Shown here: positions 12,490-24,564 of the stretch, piece after piece
Numbering within the stretch: position 1 is the stretch's first letter
Layout: each line of letters begins with the position of its first letter
NCBI GenBank assembly: GCA_009823505.1
Contig: VZQC01006250.1
Location: 1,364,149 to 1,428,148, forward strand
DNA from: Rhizomys pruinosus
Taxonomy: Eukaryota; Chordata; Mammalia; Rodentia; Spalacidae
DNA length: 64,000 nucleotides
Reading direction: 5' to 3'
Notes under the pieces: generated by a model
Told to the model about the DNA's origin: nothing
Seen by the model: the letters and a program-made list of their open reading frames with translations, nothing else
Databases searched by the model: none
Translations under genes and position numbers: made by a program

Positions 12490-12880
12490 GATGTCTCTGC
12501 TGCCTTGGTATAGGATGCTATAACCAAGTGCCCCAAAAAGTGGCTTAGAAACAAGAAAAATATATTTCCCATAGCTCCGGAGGATTGATATGAGGGGCAG
12601 GGGTGTTACGTTTAATTCAGAATGGTTCAAGCGGCGCTGTTAGGCCAATATTGCAGGCTGTCCTCTTTTTCATCTTGCTTTGGGCAGGGTAGGATTTTAT
12701 TAAAAGGCGGGGTGAGTGGTTTCAGCGAATAGTGGGGTCTCTTTTATAAGGCCAATCAGAAAGGCTCCATTCTCCTGACTTTATTATTCCCCAAAGACTC
12801 CCCTCCCAATACTATCACAATGAGGGCTTACATTTCAACATGTGGCTTTTAGGGGACTGGAGACATCTGGTTCACAACTC
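12490..12880 (-). mobile_element. MaLR-type LTR (left-arm copy)
   Basis: This is the reverse complement of 22820-23165, with 'cccaatactatcacaatgag' and 'tttcaacatgtggcttttagggg', typical of MST/MLT-like MaLR LTRs. It is somewhat noisier than the right copy. Confidence 0.65.
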
Positions 12881-14284
12881 CTACTTGCTTTCGGTAAAGA
12901 GTCAAGGTCTCCCCTCTGTACCCTAAAGCACTAAATCATTTTGGTCATTACTTATTGCAATAGTATGCGCATAGCGAATACTGCGTGCATAATCCGTGAT
13001 GCGTCAGATATCCATCGTCCTGCTTGCCAGATGGTGAGATCTTTAAGGACGAAGTGAAACACCTTGTGTTTGTGTGTGGGGAATGAGAGTGTTTTGCGCG
13101 TGTTGCTCGCTCACGGTAATGTGAGCCGACGAAGTATAATATGTATACACACACAAAATCTGCTCCAATGACAGATTGAGCGAATGGAGAAATGGATTGG
13201 TCTATTTTAAATAGCTTAGCAAGATCCCTTATGTGATTAACGGTTTCTATTTGTATACCATTGAAATAGATGAATCAATTCAGCAAATTTCTTAAAAGGA
13301 ACGTTGTTACACTCGGGGGATGGAGCGTGGTGGCTCGGAGGTCAGAGGTAAGAGGGTTTCTATAACCACAGAGGAGCTATATTTAGCCTGTGTGTTGATG
13401 TGCTGTTGAAGGTCGAGCTTCCCTGGGGTAGTGAAAGTATTCAAAGTAATATATATCTTGTGCTGAGAACAACTCTCTAACAATTTGAGTCCATAACCTT
13501 CAAGTTTGTGGAGACCCGACTAGACCGGTTTTGTCCGAGTCTGGCTAGTGCATGCTGCCAGTTATGTTCAGAGTCGAATGTGAAGCGGATTAGGGAGGGA
13601 GAGGGGAAGGGGTCAATTATCCTTGAAATAAGCATTGGTGGTAGCTTTCTTCCTCTGAGCACCTGTCATGGCAACTGTGTAGATTATGAACATGCCAGCA
13701 GGATGGGTCCAGGTCGGTGCGTGAGGAGGGAGCCACAAGTCTGGCAGAGAGGCGGTCCACTCCTAACCAGATCCAGGGAGCTGAGAGGCAGGCCAGCACT
13801 GACCAGGGGAGTGGACACTCCTTTGGGTGATGATCTGATTGGATTATTCAGATGACTCCAGAAAACATAAACCAGGGTTGCAGCATGTATCGGCTGTCAC
13901 TTAGAAGCTAGGTAACCCTGGGCATGTCCACGTGTGTTCTCTGGGAAGCTTTGGTTTCCTCCTGGGTACAGTGGAGGAAATAATAGGAGCTGCCTCCAAA
14001 TACTGTTGTAGGATGAGGTAAGCCTGTGGGAGAGGCAGTGCAGTCGGCCCACGGGGGACCGAGCTCATCTGTCATCTGTGCTGGGCGTGGGGATAAAACA
14101 AGTAATGGGGCTGCAGTGTCTGGGCTTTGTTTAGTTTAAAAGGGCACATGAACACACACAGAAACCACACACACAACAGGATACACACGCACGCACGCAC
14201 CACTCCTTACCTAAATATTGATAATTGCTGTTCACATTACAAGGATTTGGAGGGTATATGATGGCTCAGGGTAAAACTTGATGA

Positions 14285-14455
14285 TTTCTGCTGGGAGGCG
14301 TGGCGGTGGTGCACCGCCTTGTGGATCAGAGTGGAGGCAGAGGCAGGCAGATCTTTTGTAGTTCAAGGCAGCATGGTCTAGCAGAACGAGTTCCAGGACA
14401 GCTGGGGCGTAGCAGAGAGGCCCTGTCTCAAAAAAGACAAAAAAAAAAAAAAAAA
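14285..14455 (+). repeat. B1 SINE (noisy copy)
   Basis: This is the counterpart of the B1 at 21371-21540. It has 'ggagg cgtggcggtggtgcac', 'ggcctgtctc'-like and poly-A landmarks with several indels. Confidence 0.7.
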
Positions 14456-15599
14456 ACAAACAAACTTGATGATTGCTTGTTTTAAAGTGAGGAGAAGAAA
14501 ATCGCACTCCAAGGAAGTAGTTGGTCACCTTTTCGCTTTCACTGTGGCAAGTCAGAGGGGAGCAGGGCTAAGGTCCGCTCCAGCTCTTCTTTTGCAAGTT
14601 CTTCCTATTTTGGGTCCTGCCCGTGTAAGGGAGTCACTGGCCGATAATCGTTTAAGTCACTTCTAGTTCCGAAGTTCTGAGTCCCGACTTATTGATGGTC
14701 AACCCACATTTTGGCAAAAGGAAGTTTTGGGTGGCTTCTATAACTATATACTTTAGCTCTTCTTAAAATAGGATCTCTGACAGAAAGAAAACAAGTTACT
14801 TTTAGTTTCGAGGCATGAATAAATACTGACTACTGCTTTCAGGCACATTTTGGTGATTGGATCAACCATGTGCACAGACTACTTATCAAAATTATGAAAA
14901 AGACTACCAGCTCCACAGTTCTGCTTTCCAGATTTGAGTGCCTGGAGGCTCAGTTGGTGCACAGACTGGAGGGGTCTGTGTGGATGTTGTTCACCCAGGG
15001 CTCCAGTGACCTTCAGGAGAAAATTCATATATAAATATCATCAAAAATGTTTTGAACAGAAAATTTGAAATAATCATTAAGGCACCATTCTACAAATGTT
15101 CTTTGACTGGGGCATTGTGAAATGAAACTGTCTTAAGTCAAAAATTTATTTAAGGGGCTTGGGAGAGGATGGCGTCAGTGTTCTTAAGAGGCACAGGCTG
15201 CTCATAACGGCGAGAGGGACCGAGGCTTGCAAATAACGGCCAGTAAGGATATTTGCGTGCCAAGTTAACAACTGCATCCCTCCATATCCAGTTTCCGCAG
15301 GGGATCCAATACCTTCTTCCTCTTAGCCATAATCTGTAGGGTCGTTGAAAGCAGAATCAAGGCGCGCTCGCACTTACACAGATGCAGGCAATACATCTTC
15401 GATCACAGGATGATAGGGAGGAGTTATAAAGAGTGAATAAAGCAAAAGTGCCGGTTTAAAAATTTTTTTTAGGGTAGCTCCTAAGTAACTGTGACACCTC
15501 GGTTGACTGGACTAGCTGTAGGCACAATGATTCATCTCATATCGCCGCTATAGCAGCTCTCTTTCTACTTCAGGCCGCTCTTTACCAGCCTGAGTGGTC

Positions 15600-17460
15600 C
15601 GTCATACCCTCCCCTTTACCCCTTCCTCCTATTTCTCCTCCTGTTCATCTTCTTCTGTTCCCATAACATGAAAGAAAATATGTGACATCTGTTTTTCTGT
15701 CTGGCTTATTTTACTTAATCTTAAGTTCCATTCATTTCCTGAGAATGCCAAGATGTAATTCTTTATCGACTTAAATGCTGGGCAATTTTGTATAACAAGA
15801 TGATATTTCTTTAGGATTATCCATTTGTCTGTTGATGGGCACACAGGCTGATTCCATACCTTCGTGCCTGTGAAGAGTGAACGATCTATAAACACTTATT
15901 TCAGACTGGCGAGGTTATCGGCATGGTACCGGTGCAATACTACATTGCAGTCCATAGATTACCGTTATTTCTTTATTTCTCTTTAAAAGTCTGACTATTA
16001 TATTTGAGTAAATTTCAGCCACATCATATTTCGGATCCCACCCTGTTCTAATCTCTCACTATCCTGCACTTTTACGCATCAATTCCCGCCCACATTGCCC
16101 TAACTTTGTGTCATCTTTTATCAGTTATTTTTTTTTGGCTTAATCAAATCTAAATCTGTTTCTCAAAATGCTCTTGGAGATGGGGCTAACCCCTGAAGTA
16201 TACTGGTTACTGACCCAGAGCACTCACAGTACGCACTCAGTAGGAAGTTAACTGGACGACTCCGTTCTCCCGGCGGAATCCTTGCTATTTTCTCTCAATC
16301 TGCACACAACGCTTCAACTCAAATGGATAGGACCTCGAAGCATGAATGATACCGATGATCCTGATATGAGGAGACAGGAATAAATACTGGAACTTAAAGG
16401 TAAAGGAAAGGACTTTCCTGAACAGGCAACGCCACTCGCTAATCTAGTTTTTGTACTGATTTTATTTCCTTCATATTTATATCCATGAGTGGTGTGGCTG
16501 AATTATGTGGTAGGTTTTTTGATTTTTGAGGAACTTCTCTACTAATTTCCAAATGGTTGTACCAGCTGAACAGTTCCACTAAAGCAGTATATAAAAGGTT
16601 TCCCTTTCTTCACATCCTTACCAGAATTTGTTTTCCTGATGATCAATCTAACTGGAGTGAGATGGAATCTCAAGGCCGTTTTAATTTGCATTTCACTTAT
16701 AGATAAGGAAGTTGAGTGCTTTTTCAATTTTTTCATTTCTTCCTTGGAAAACAGTCTAATTTAATTAGGAGAATTATGAAATTAGATTAATTTTTATTTT
16801 AAAAAGATTTTTTTTTTTTTTTAAAATTATTTTTAAATAATGAATGTGTGTATGTGGCATGCTGTGGTACTGGGGGAGGTAGTGAGTGGGGTCCCCCCAG
16901 AGTTCAAAAAGGGTGTTGGATCCCCTGGAGCTGAGTAACAAGGCAGTCATGAGCTGCTCACTGTGGGGGCAGGGACTGAACTTGGGTCCTCAACAAGAGC
17001 AGTATGTGCTCTTAACCCCAGAGCCATTTTCCAGCCTCAAATTTGTATTCGAATGTTGGGGTTCTTTATAGATTGTAGGTACTAATCTCCCTCCTGCTGG
17101 ATGTGTAGTTGACAAAGCTTTTCCCCCATTCTGTAGTCTGTCTCTTCACTTGTTTATTTTGCTGAGTTTTTTAATTCCATGAAATGACCTTTGTCAATTC
17201 TTGGGGTTATTTCCACTACTCTTGGAGTCCTTTGAAGGAAGTCCTTACCTTCGTATTTATCTTGAGGTGTGTTTTGTCTATATTTTCCTCTAGGAGTTCC
17301 AGAGTTTCAGGTCTTCAATCCATTTTGATTGATTTTCATGCAGGTTGAGAGATAATAGTTTAATTCCATTCTTCAACGCGGGGATATCCAGTTTTTCTCA
17401 AGAATCATTTATTAAGACAATGTTTTCCTCTGGTGTATATAGCTTTATTTTTAGAGTTTT
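15600..17460 (-). mobile_element. L1 remnant with B2 insertion (left-arm copy)
   Basis: The minus strand of 16542-16736 translates to an L1 ORF2 C-terminal-like segment (Met-Gln-Ile-Lys-Thr ... Leu-Thr-Pro-Val-Arg). 15629-15895 mirrors the L1 3' region at 20040-20340, and a B2 lies at about 16830-17040. The innermost ~400 bp is near-identical to 18690-19090 in reverse complement. Confidence 0.75.
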
Positions 17461-17726
17461 TTTTTTGGTTTGTTTACAGAACCTTCACATTGATTTTCAT
17501 AGTGGCTGGCCTGATTTATATTCCCACCTAAGAGAGTGTATAAGACCTACCTCTTTATCAGCATTTGTTCCTTTTGATTTTTAGATAATAGCTATTCTAA
17601 CTGTGGTGAGATATAGTCCTCTGATAGCTAAATATATCTGGCAATTTTTATGTAATTATTGGCCATTGTATTTACTTTTGTGAAATGTTTTTTTAAAAGG
17701 TCATTTGGCCCATTTTTGGTGGACAA

Positions 17727-17884
17727 TTTTTTTTTTTTTGTCTTTTCCGAGACAGGGTCTCTCTGTAAGGCCCCAGCTGTCCTGGCATCACTCTGTAGAC
17801 CAGGCTGGTTCAAACTCACAAACGATCTTCCTGGCTCTGCCTCCCATGTGTTAGAATTAAGGGCATGGCCACCACACCCCTGCT
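17727..17884 (-). repeat. B1 SINE
   Basis: Poly-T is followed by 'gagacagggtctctctgtaagg', 'gaccaggctgg' and 'ggccaccacacccctgc', giving an inverted, diverged B1. Confidence 0.85.
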
Positions 17885-18544
17885 GGTGCATAATTAAAAA
17901 CAAAATATTGTATATCCCAAATCTAATTGGCTGTTGGCTCTCTCCTTGGAGGAATAACCCATGGCTGATGCCACAAGCCTACATCCTCTACAGGTTAGGA
18001 GATGTCATAAGCCACAGTAAGACCCTGTTATATTTATCAGGGGGTAAAAATGTAATTCATGAATTAACATATCATCCAAACATATGTGTCTATGCCAAAG
18101 TAACCTACCATAACTATTAGTGCTGCTTAAATACCTATATATCTAATTGCTTGTGCTTCATTAGTAGGATCGAAAGGTTACTCCTGAACAAACTGTCAGC
18201 CCATGAAAGGAAACAGCCAGAATTGACCAGAATCCAAGTCAACAGCTCCAGAGAGAGAGGACAGTTTTACTTCTCATCCACCTGTGCCCCTTTTCTAAGC
18301 CTAGGGAACAATCTGCGGAAGAGGGGGCGTGGTAGAATGTAAAGGCTGCGATTGGGGTGAACGGTGAAACTACAGCGATGTAGTCTGGACACTCATTTGA
18401 TCAACTTGATTGAACAAACAACCTGTCAACCTCCACTGAATGGTGGGACTGTGGGGGTTTGGGCACAACAGTCTATAGATTGGTTTTGCACGAAGGATGC
18501 TTATACTCATGGATTATCACTTATAACTAAAAAATGAAAAACAG

Positions 18545-18672
18545 TTATGGCAGAATACATGATCTGGGATGGGGTGGGGGTGGGGGGGAAGGGAAAGGGA
18601 AATATGCCTGATCTGAATTGGAAAATGATGTATAAAATGCACAAACCATCAATAAAAATTAAATAAAAAAAA
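18545..18672 (+). mobile_element. L1 3' end with G-rich polypurine tract
   Basis: 'gatctgggatggggtggggg' plus a G/A-rich run, then 'ccatcaataaaaattaaataaaaaaaa', is the typical rodent L1 3' UTR end: polypurine tract, AATAAA and A-tail. It is homologous in reverse to 28640-28830. Confidence 0.75.
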
Positions 18673-18675
18673 AAC

Positions 18676-20340
18676 TCTAAAAATAAAGCTATATACACCA
18701 GAGGAAAAAATCATGTCTTTAATAAATGATTCTGAGAAAACTGGATATCCCCGCGTTGAAGAATGGAATTAAACTATTATCTCTCAACCTGCATGAAAAT
18801 CAATCAAAATGGATTGAAAACCTGAAACTCTGGAACTCCTAGAGGAAAATATAGACAAAACACACCTCAAGATAAATACGAAGGTAAGGACTTCCTTCAA
18901 AGGACTCCAAGAGTAGTGGAAATAACCCCAAGAATTGACAAAGGTCATTTCATGGAATTAAAAAACTCAGCAAAATAAACAAGTGAAGAGACAGACTACA
19001 GAATGGGGGAAAAGCTTTGTCAACTACACATCCAGCAGGAGGGAGATTAGTACCTACAATCTATAAAGAACCCCAACATTCGAATACAAATTTGAGGCTG
19101 GAAAATGGCTCTGGGGTTAAGAGTGCACAGTGCTCTCGTAGATGACACGTTCGTTTCCCAAAAGTTACATCAGGTGACTCACAACTGCTTGAAACTCCAG
19201 CTCCAGGGGATCCAACACCCTTTTCTGAACTCTGGGGGGACCACACTCACTACCCCCCCATACACACATGCACATACACACATCATTATTTAAAAATAAT
19301 TAAAACAAATCTTTTTAAAATAAAAATAATCTAATTCATAATTGTCCTAATAAATTAGACTGTTTTCCAAGGAAGAAATGAAAAAATTGAAAAAGCACTC
19401 AACTTCCTTATCTATAAGTGAAATGCAAATTAAAACTGCCTTGAGATTCCATCTCACTCCAGTTAGATTGATCATCAGGAAAACAAATTCTGGTAAGGAT
19501 GTGAAGAAAGGGAAACCTTTATATACTGTTTAGTGGAACTGTCAGCTGGTACAACCACTTGGAAATTAGTAGAGAAGTTCCTCAAAAATCAAAAAACCTA
19601 CCACATAATTCAGCCACACCACTCATGGATATAAATATGAAGGAAATAAAGTCAGTACACAAAAGAGATAGCGATTGGGGTCCTGTTCAGAAAGTCCTTT
19701 CCTGTACCTTTAAGTTCCAGATATTCCTGTCTCCTCTATCAGATTCATGGTATCAGGTTTCATGCTGAGGTCCTTGATCCATTTGGAGTTGAGCTTTGTG
19801 CAGATTGAGAGAGAAGGATGCTGGGAGAAGAGTCAGTTTTCCTTACTCCTGTGATGCCTGGTAGGTTAACCAGACTTCAGGGGTTAGACCCATCTCCCAA
19901 GAGCATTTGAGAAACAGATTAGATTTGATAAGCCTAAAAAAATAACTGATAAAAGATGACACAAAGTTAGGGCAATGTGGGCGGATAGTAAGATAGACAG
20001 GGTGGGATCCAAATATGATGTGGTGAAATTCTCAAATTAATAGAAATTTTAAGAGAAAAAAATAGGTACATGCATACCTGCGCTTATGATGGCACTCTTC
20101 ACAGGCACAAAGGTATGGAATCAGCCTGTGTGCCCATCAACAGATGAATGGATTAAAGAAATATCATCTGTATACAAAATGCAGCATTTCAGTCATAAAG
20201 AATTACATCTTGGCATTCTCAGGAAATGAATGGAACTGTAAGATGTTAAGTAAAATAAGCCAGACAGAAAAACAGATGTCACATATTTTCTTTCATGTTA
20301 TGGGAACAGAAGAAGATGAACAGGAGGAGGAAGGGAAGGG
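18676..20340 (+). mobile_element. Rearranged L1 ORF2 / 3' UTR remnant
   Basis: 18690-19090 follows the L1 ORF2 sequence that encodes the region before the C-terminus ('aaaactggatatcc', 'atcaatcaaaatgg'). 19360-19560 holds the C-terminal-like segment. 19680-19850 reads as L1 in the opposite direction ('gatccatttggagttgagc'), and 20040-20340 is again forward L1 3' sequence. The order and orientation imply an internal inversion or several insertions. A B2 splits it at 19097-19300. Confidence 0.7.
19097..19300 (+). repeat. B2-family SINE
   Basis: A diverged head ('ggctggaaaatggctctggggttaagag') and the 'ctccagggg atccaacaccc' middle with a CA-rich tail mark an old B2 inside L1. Confidence 0.8.
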
Positions 20341-20463
20341 GTGAAAGGGGAGGGGGATGAGGAGATGGGAAGACCTGAAGTAGAAAAGAGGCTGTAAGGG
20401 TGTAGAAATATGCTCAGCTAGGTGTCCAGTATCTTAAGTACCCTAAATAAAAATTTTTAAACA

Positions 20464-20679
20464 TTTTATTATTTTATTTTATATGTATGAGGGTATTGCC
20501 TGCATCTGTGTAAGTGCACCCGTGTTGTACAACGCCCTCAGAGGTAAGAAGAAGGTATTGGATCCCCTGGAACTGGATTATGGATAGTTGTTAACTGGCA
20601 CGCAGTTACTGGGATTTGGACCTGGGTCCTCTGCATGAGCAGCCTGTGCTCTTAAGCACTGAGCCATCTCTCCAGCCCC
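20464..20679 (-). repeat. B2-family SINE
   Basis: The T-rich start and 'gagccatctctccagcccc' end mark an inverted B2. It is flanked by related A/T-rich direct repeats ('taaataaaaattttt' and 'taaataaatttttg'). Confidence 0.85.
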
Positions 20680-20689
20680 TTAAATAAAT

Positions 20690-21355
20690 TTTTGACTTAA
20701 GACAGTTTCATTTCACAATGCCCCAGTCAAAGAACATTTGTAGAATTGGTGCTTATGATTATTTTCAAATTTCTGTTCAAAACATTTTGATGATATTTAT
20801 ATATGAATTTTCTCCTGAAGGTCACTGGAGCCCTGGGTGAACAACATCCACACAGACCCCTCCAGTCTGTGCACCAACTGAGCCTCCAGGCACTCAAATC
20901 TGGAAAGCAGAACTGTGGAGCTGGTAGTCTTTTTCATAATTTTGATAAGTAGTCTGTGCACATGGTTGATCCAATCACCAAAATGTGCCTGAAAGCAGTA
21001 GTCAGTATTTATTCATGCCTCTAAACTAAAAGTAACTTGTTTTCTTTCTGGTCAGAGAATCTATTTTAAGAAGAGCTAAGTTATATAAATTATAGAAGCA
21101 CCCAAAACTTCCTTTTGCCAAAATGTGGGTTGACCATCAATAAGTCGGGACTCAGAACTTCGGAACTAGAAGTGACTTAAACGATTATCGGCCAGTGACT
21201 CCCTTACACGGGCAGGACCCAAAATAGGAAGAACTTGCAAAAGAAGAGCTGGAGCGGACCTTAGCCCTGCTCCCCTCTGACTTGCCACAGTGAAAGCGAA
21301 AAGGTTACCAAACTACTTCCTTGGGAGTGCGTTGTTCTCTCCTCACTTTAAAACA
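20690..21355. other. Intergenic sequence, no gene seen
   Basis: There is no recognisable repeat and no coding signal. It is well preserved in the left arm in reverse (around 14530-15150). Confidence 0.5.
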
Positions 21356-21370
21356 GAAATCATCAAGTTT

Positions 21371-21540
21371 GTTTGTTTTTTTTTTTTTTTTTTGGTCTTT
21401 TTGAAGACAGGGCCTCTCTGTAGCCCCAGCTGCCTGGAACTCGTTCTGTAGACCAATGGCTGGACTTGAATCTCACAAAGATTTGCCTGCCTCTGCCTCC
21501 CAAAGTCTAGGATCAAAGGCGTGCACCAACCACGCCAGCA
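21371..21540 (-). repeat. B1 SINE with target-site duplication
   Basis: This is an inverted B1 flanked by the perfect 15-bp repeat 'gaaatcatcaagttt' at 21356-21370 and 21541-21555. Confidence 0.95.
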
Positions 21541-21627
21541 GAAATCATCAAGTTTTACCCTGAGCCATCATATACCCTCCAAATCCTTGTAATGTGAACA
21601 GCAATTATCAATATTTAGGTAAGGAGT

Positions 21628-21628
21628 G

Positions 21629-21667
<39 letters not shown>
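21628..21667 (+). repeat. (TG)n microsatellite
   Basis: About 20 TG units. In the left arm the same place (about 14150-14200) is broken into short CA runs, consistent with read errors. Confidence 0.95.
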
Positions 21668-21669
21668 CA

Positions 21670-22815
21670 TATGCCCTTTTAAACTAAACAAAGCCCAGAC
21701 ACTGCAGCCCCATTACTTGTTTTATCCCCACGCCCAGCACAGATGACAGATGAGCTCGGTCCCCCGTGGGCCGACTGCACTGCCTCTCCCACAGGCTTAC
21801 CTCATCCTACAACAGTATTTGGAGGCAGCTCCTATTATTTCCTCCACTGTACCCAGGAGGAAACCAAAGCTTCCCAGAGAACACACGTGGACATGCCCAG
21901 GGTTACCTAGCTTCTAAGTGACAGCCGATACATGCTGCAACCCTGGTTTATGTTTTCTGGAGTCATCTGAATAATCCAATCAGATCATCACCCAAAGGAG
22001 TGTCCACTCCCCTGGTCAGTGCTGGCCTGCCTCTCAGCTCCCTGGATCTGGTTAAAGTGACAGCATGCTCCAGACAAGTGTCTCCATGCCAGACCACTCC
22101 TGCTGGCATGTTCAAATCTCACAATGACTAGGTGCTTCAGAGAAGAAAGCTACACCAATGCTTATTTTCAAGGATTAATTGACCTTTCCCCTCTCCCTCC
22201 TAGATCCCTCACATTCGACTCTGAACATAACTGGCAGCATGCACTAGCCAGACTCGGACAAAACCGGTCTAGTCGGGTCTCCACAAACTTGAAGGTTATG
22301 GACTCAAATTGTTAGAGAGTTGTTCTCAGCACAAGATATATATTACTTTGAATACTTTCACTACCCTAGGGAAGCTCGACCTTCAACAGCACATCAACAC
22401 ACAGGCTAAATATAGCTCCTCTGTGGTTATAGAAACCCTCTTACCTCTGACCTCCAGCAACCAGATAACAACTTGTTCCTTTAAGAATTTGCTGAATGAT
22501 TCTCTATTTCAGGTTATACAAATAGAAACGTAATCATCATAAGGATCTTGCTAAGCTATTTGAAATAGACCAATTCCATTTGCTCATTCGCTAATCTGTC
22601 ATGGAGTCAGATTTTGTGTGTGTATATAGGTACATGTGTTTACACACAGCAAAACACTCATTCCCACACAAACACAAGGTGTTTCACTTCGTCCTTAAAG
22701 ATCTCACCATCTGGCAAGCAGGACGATGGATATCTGACAGTATGGTATGATAAGCATATATTGTGACATTAGTGCTTTAGGGTACAGAGGGGAGACCTTG
22801 ACTCTTTACCGAAAG
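21670..22815. other. Intergenic sequence, no gene seen
   Basis: This stretch appears mostly unique. Short open frames lack any family resemblance I can name. Confidence 0.5.
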
Positions 22816-22819
22816 CAAG

Positions 22820-23165
22820 TAGGAGTTGTGAACCAGATGTCTCCAGTCCCCTAAAAGCCACATGTTGAAATGTAAGCCCTCATTGTGATAGTATTGGGAG
22901 GGGAGTCTTTGGGGAATAATAAAGTCAGGAGAATGGAGCCTTTCTGATTGGCCTTATAAAAGAGACCCCAGTAAACTCACCCGCCTTTTTTCTACCCTGC
23001 AAGAAGATGAAAAGACAGCCTGCAAATTGGCTAACAGGCCCTTACCATTCTGAATAAAACATATATCCTGCCCCTAACTCAGCCTCCGGAGCTATGGGAA
23101 ATATATTTTTCTTGTTTCTAAGCCACTTTTTGGGGCACTTGGTTATAGCATCCTATACCAAGGCA
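22820..23165 (+). mobile_element. MaLR-type (MST/MLT-like) LTR
   Basis: 'gttgaaatgtaagccctcat', 'tattgggagggg', 'ccttataaaagagacccc', 'cagcctccggagctatggg' and 'ttataagcca'-like landmarks follow the order of mammalian MaLR LTRs. It has no internal region, so it is probably a solo LTR. Confidence 0.65.
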
Positions 23166-23235
23166 GCAGAGACATCAGACTTATACCTCCTAGAACTCTC
23201 ATAAAGAAGGAAATCCATTCAAAGTTAGCTGAATG

Positions 23236-23266
23236 GATGAACAAATGAATGAATGAATGAATGAAC
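23236..23266 (+). repeat. Short (ATGA)n tract
   Basis: 'aaatgaatgaatgaatgaatgaacg' lies just upstream of the proviral 5' LTR. Confidence 0.85.
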
Positions 23267-23349
23267 GAACACAGGAGCAGCACAACAGATATTCAAACAA
23301 TGACAACAATTGTAAAAGTGTTTGCTCAATTGCTACTGAAGAGAAACAC

Positions 23350-24012
23350 AGACAGGATATTCAGGCTTGCAGTTCTGCTCACACAGGGACAGGAGCATCC
23401 AAAGAGCTCATTTCACACCCTGCTTTCTGGAGCCAGGTGAGCATTCTGCTGGCCCTAGAATTTCTTTGATCTGTGGCTTAAGCGTCCCAGGAGAAGCCTC
23501 CACCTGTCACACATTAGTGTCAGGGTTGTGCTATTTACTTTTAACCTTTTCACATGTTATTGTTAAGTGATTTTAGACACTCTCTGTGAAGTTTTACAAA
23601 GTTATGCCTCCTAAAAGCTTATTTTCCTCTCACTTCTTTGATGTTAGCACATTCTGTAAACTATAGTTTCCCAGGGCTTTGACTCACGTGCTTTTCCTAT
23701 ACATATATTAAGCCCCTAGAAAAAGGACATTAGGAACAGCCATTAGGAGCAACATCAGTAACAGACATCATGAACTAGCCCTAGGAGCATCTATCTATCT
23801 ATCTTTCTATCTCTCTCACACCCTTGCTCTTTTAATAAAGAAGCCTTTAGTAAAAGAACCTGCATGATGCATATCTGAAGAAATCCTTTATGGTAAAAAG
23901 AGGCTCTGTGGCCTAAACCTTTCTAGCTGACTCTGCCTGAGTGAGTTCCCCCTCGCTGTCTCTGGAGCAGTTCATCGAGGTCAGGAGTGGAAATCAGGGC
24001 TCCCGTATATTC
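23350..24012 (+). mobile_element. Proviral 5' LTR
   Basis: It shares long similarity with 32140-33002: 'caggatattcaggct', 'gagctcatttcacaccc', 'actatagtttccc', 'atattaagcc', a TATC run, 'cttttaataaagaagcctt' (polyadenylation signal AATAAA) and 'gatgcatatctgaagaaatc'. The B1 present in the 3' LTR is absent here; its empty target lies at about 23401-23413. The LTR ends just before the primer binding site. Confidence 0.75.
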
Positions 24013-24030
24013 TGGCGCCACAAACAGGGG
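24013..24030 (+). promoter_or_regulatory. Primer binding site, tRNA-Lys3-like
   Basis: 'tggcgccacaaacagggg' directly follows the LTR. Retroviral sites for tRNA-Lys3 begin TGGCGCC and continue with a CGAACAGGG-like block; this copy has a few changes. It fixes the LTR end and the + orientation. Confidence 0.7.
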
Positions 24031-24242
24031 CCAGTCAACAGAACCTGGACCAGCCTGGACCTGCCTAGGACAGAGCCAGGACCTGCGCTGCAATAATCTG
24101 GTAAGACGGAACTCGGACCCTATCAGAACCCGCAACCACTAGCCTGAGTCTCAGGACGAACCACTGAGAAGGGACGGATCTCCAAACAGCGCATCAGGGA
24201 CCAGGAACCGGTGAGTTTGGGCAATCACTAAAGCTAGCTAAC

Positions 24243-24564
24243 ATGGGAAATTCCGTTTCAAAGGATAGAGCATGTTTTCAGAGTGTGATTAAACATGCTT
24301 AAGTATAGAGGATTTAAATGTTCAAAAGCTCATATTAAGGAATGTTTAGTTATTATTATAAAGTTTAATTCTTCATTTCCAAAAAATGGTACTTTGGACA
24401 TTAAAACTTGGGAAGGTGCAATTGACAATGTACAAGACAGCTGTAAAAAGTGGACAACTGTTTATTTTGCCCTTCTGGCCTATGCTTTACCAGTGCTTAC
24501 TGCAGGAGGCACAGCTTTCCTTAACATCTGCTTCCCCCCCCCTCCCCCCCCCCGCCCTTTCTAA
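24243..24564 (+). pseudogene. gag 5' (matrix-like) remnant
   Basis: An ATG at 24243 begins Met-Gly-Asn, a myristoylation-type start, and runs only 19 codons to a stop at 24300-24302. A longer stretch in another frame begins at 24295 and continues to 24564. The two overlap, which suggests a small frameshift in an old matrix region. A C-rich homopolymer run near 24532-24552 also disturbs the frame. Confidence 0.55.

Larger units (their letters stand above)
2365..17460 (-). repeat. Left arm of ~15-kb inverted repeat (noisy copy of 18672-33055)
   Basis: Read in reverse complement, this interval follows the right arm in order: the 3' LTR end at 2365-2700, the B1 in that LTR at ~3325-3500, the env-like region at ~5480, the L1 3' end at ~6070, a B1 at ~7400-7600, B2 at ~8610-8880, B1 at ~9365-9530, gag at 10169-10630, the primer binding site at ~11601-11620, MaLR at ~12490-12870, B1 at ~14285-14455 and L1 to 17460. 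The quality is patchy. Parts of 13860-14150 and 17040-17400 are near-identical to the right arm, whereas 2365-8000 and much of 15160-15560 carry frequent random indels and substitutions. This looks like unpolished long-read sequence. Confidence 0.9.
17461..18672. other. Spacer between inverted-repeat arms
   Basis: This 1.2-kb segment is not itself inverted. It holds an antisense L1-like piece (17461-17720), a B1 (17727-17884), about 650 bp without a recognised repeat, and an L1 3' end (18545-18672). If the inverted repeat is a fold-back artefact, this spacer is the turning point and should be checked for real single-copy sequence. Confidence 0.6.

Noticed and set aside
2365..17460. The left arm as a second genuine provirus in opposite orientation
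   Set aside because: Its flanks, nested B1 in the 3' LTR and neighbouring MaLR and L1 are the same as on the right, so it is a copy of one locus and not an independent insertion. Error pattern and N placement favour an artefact.
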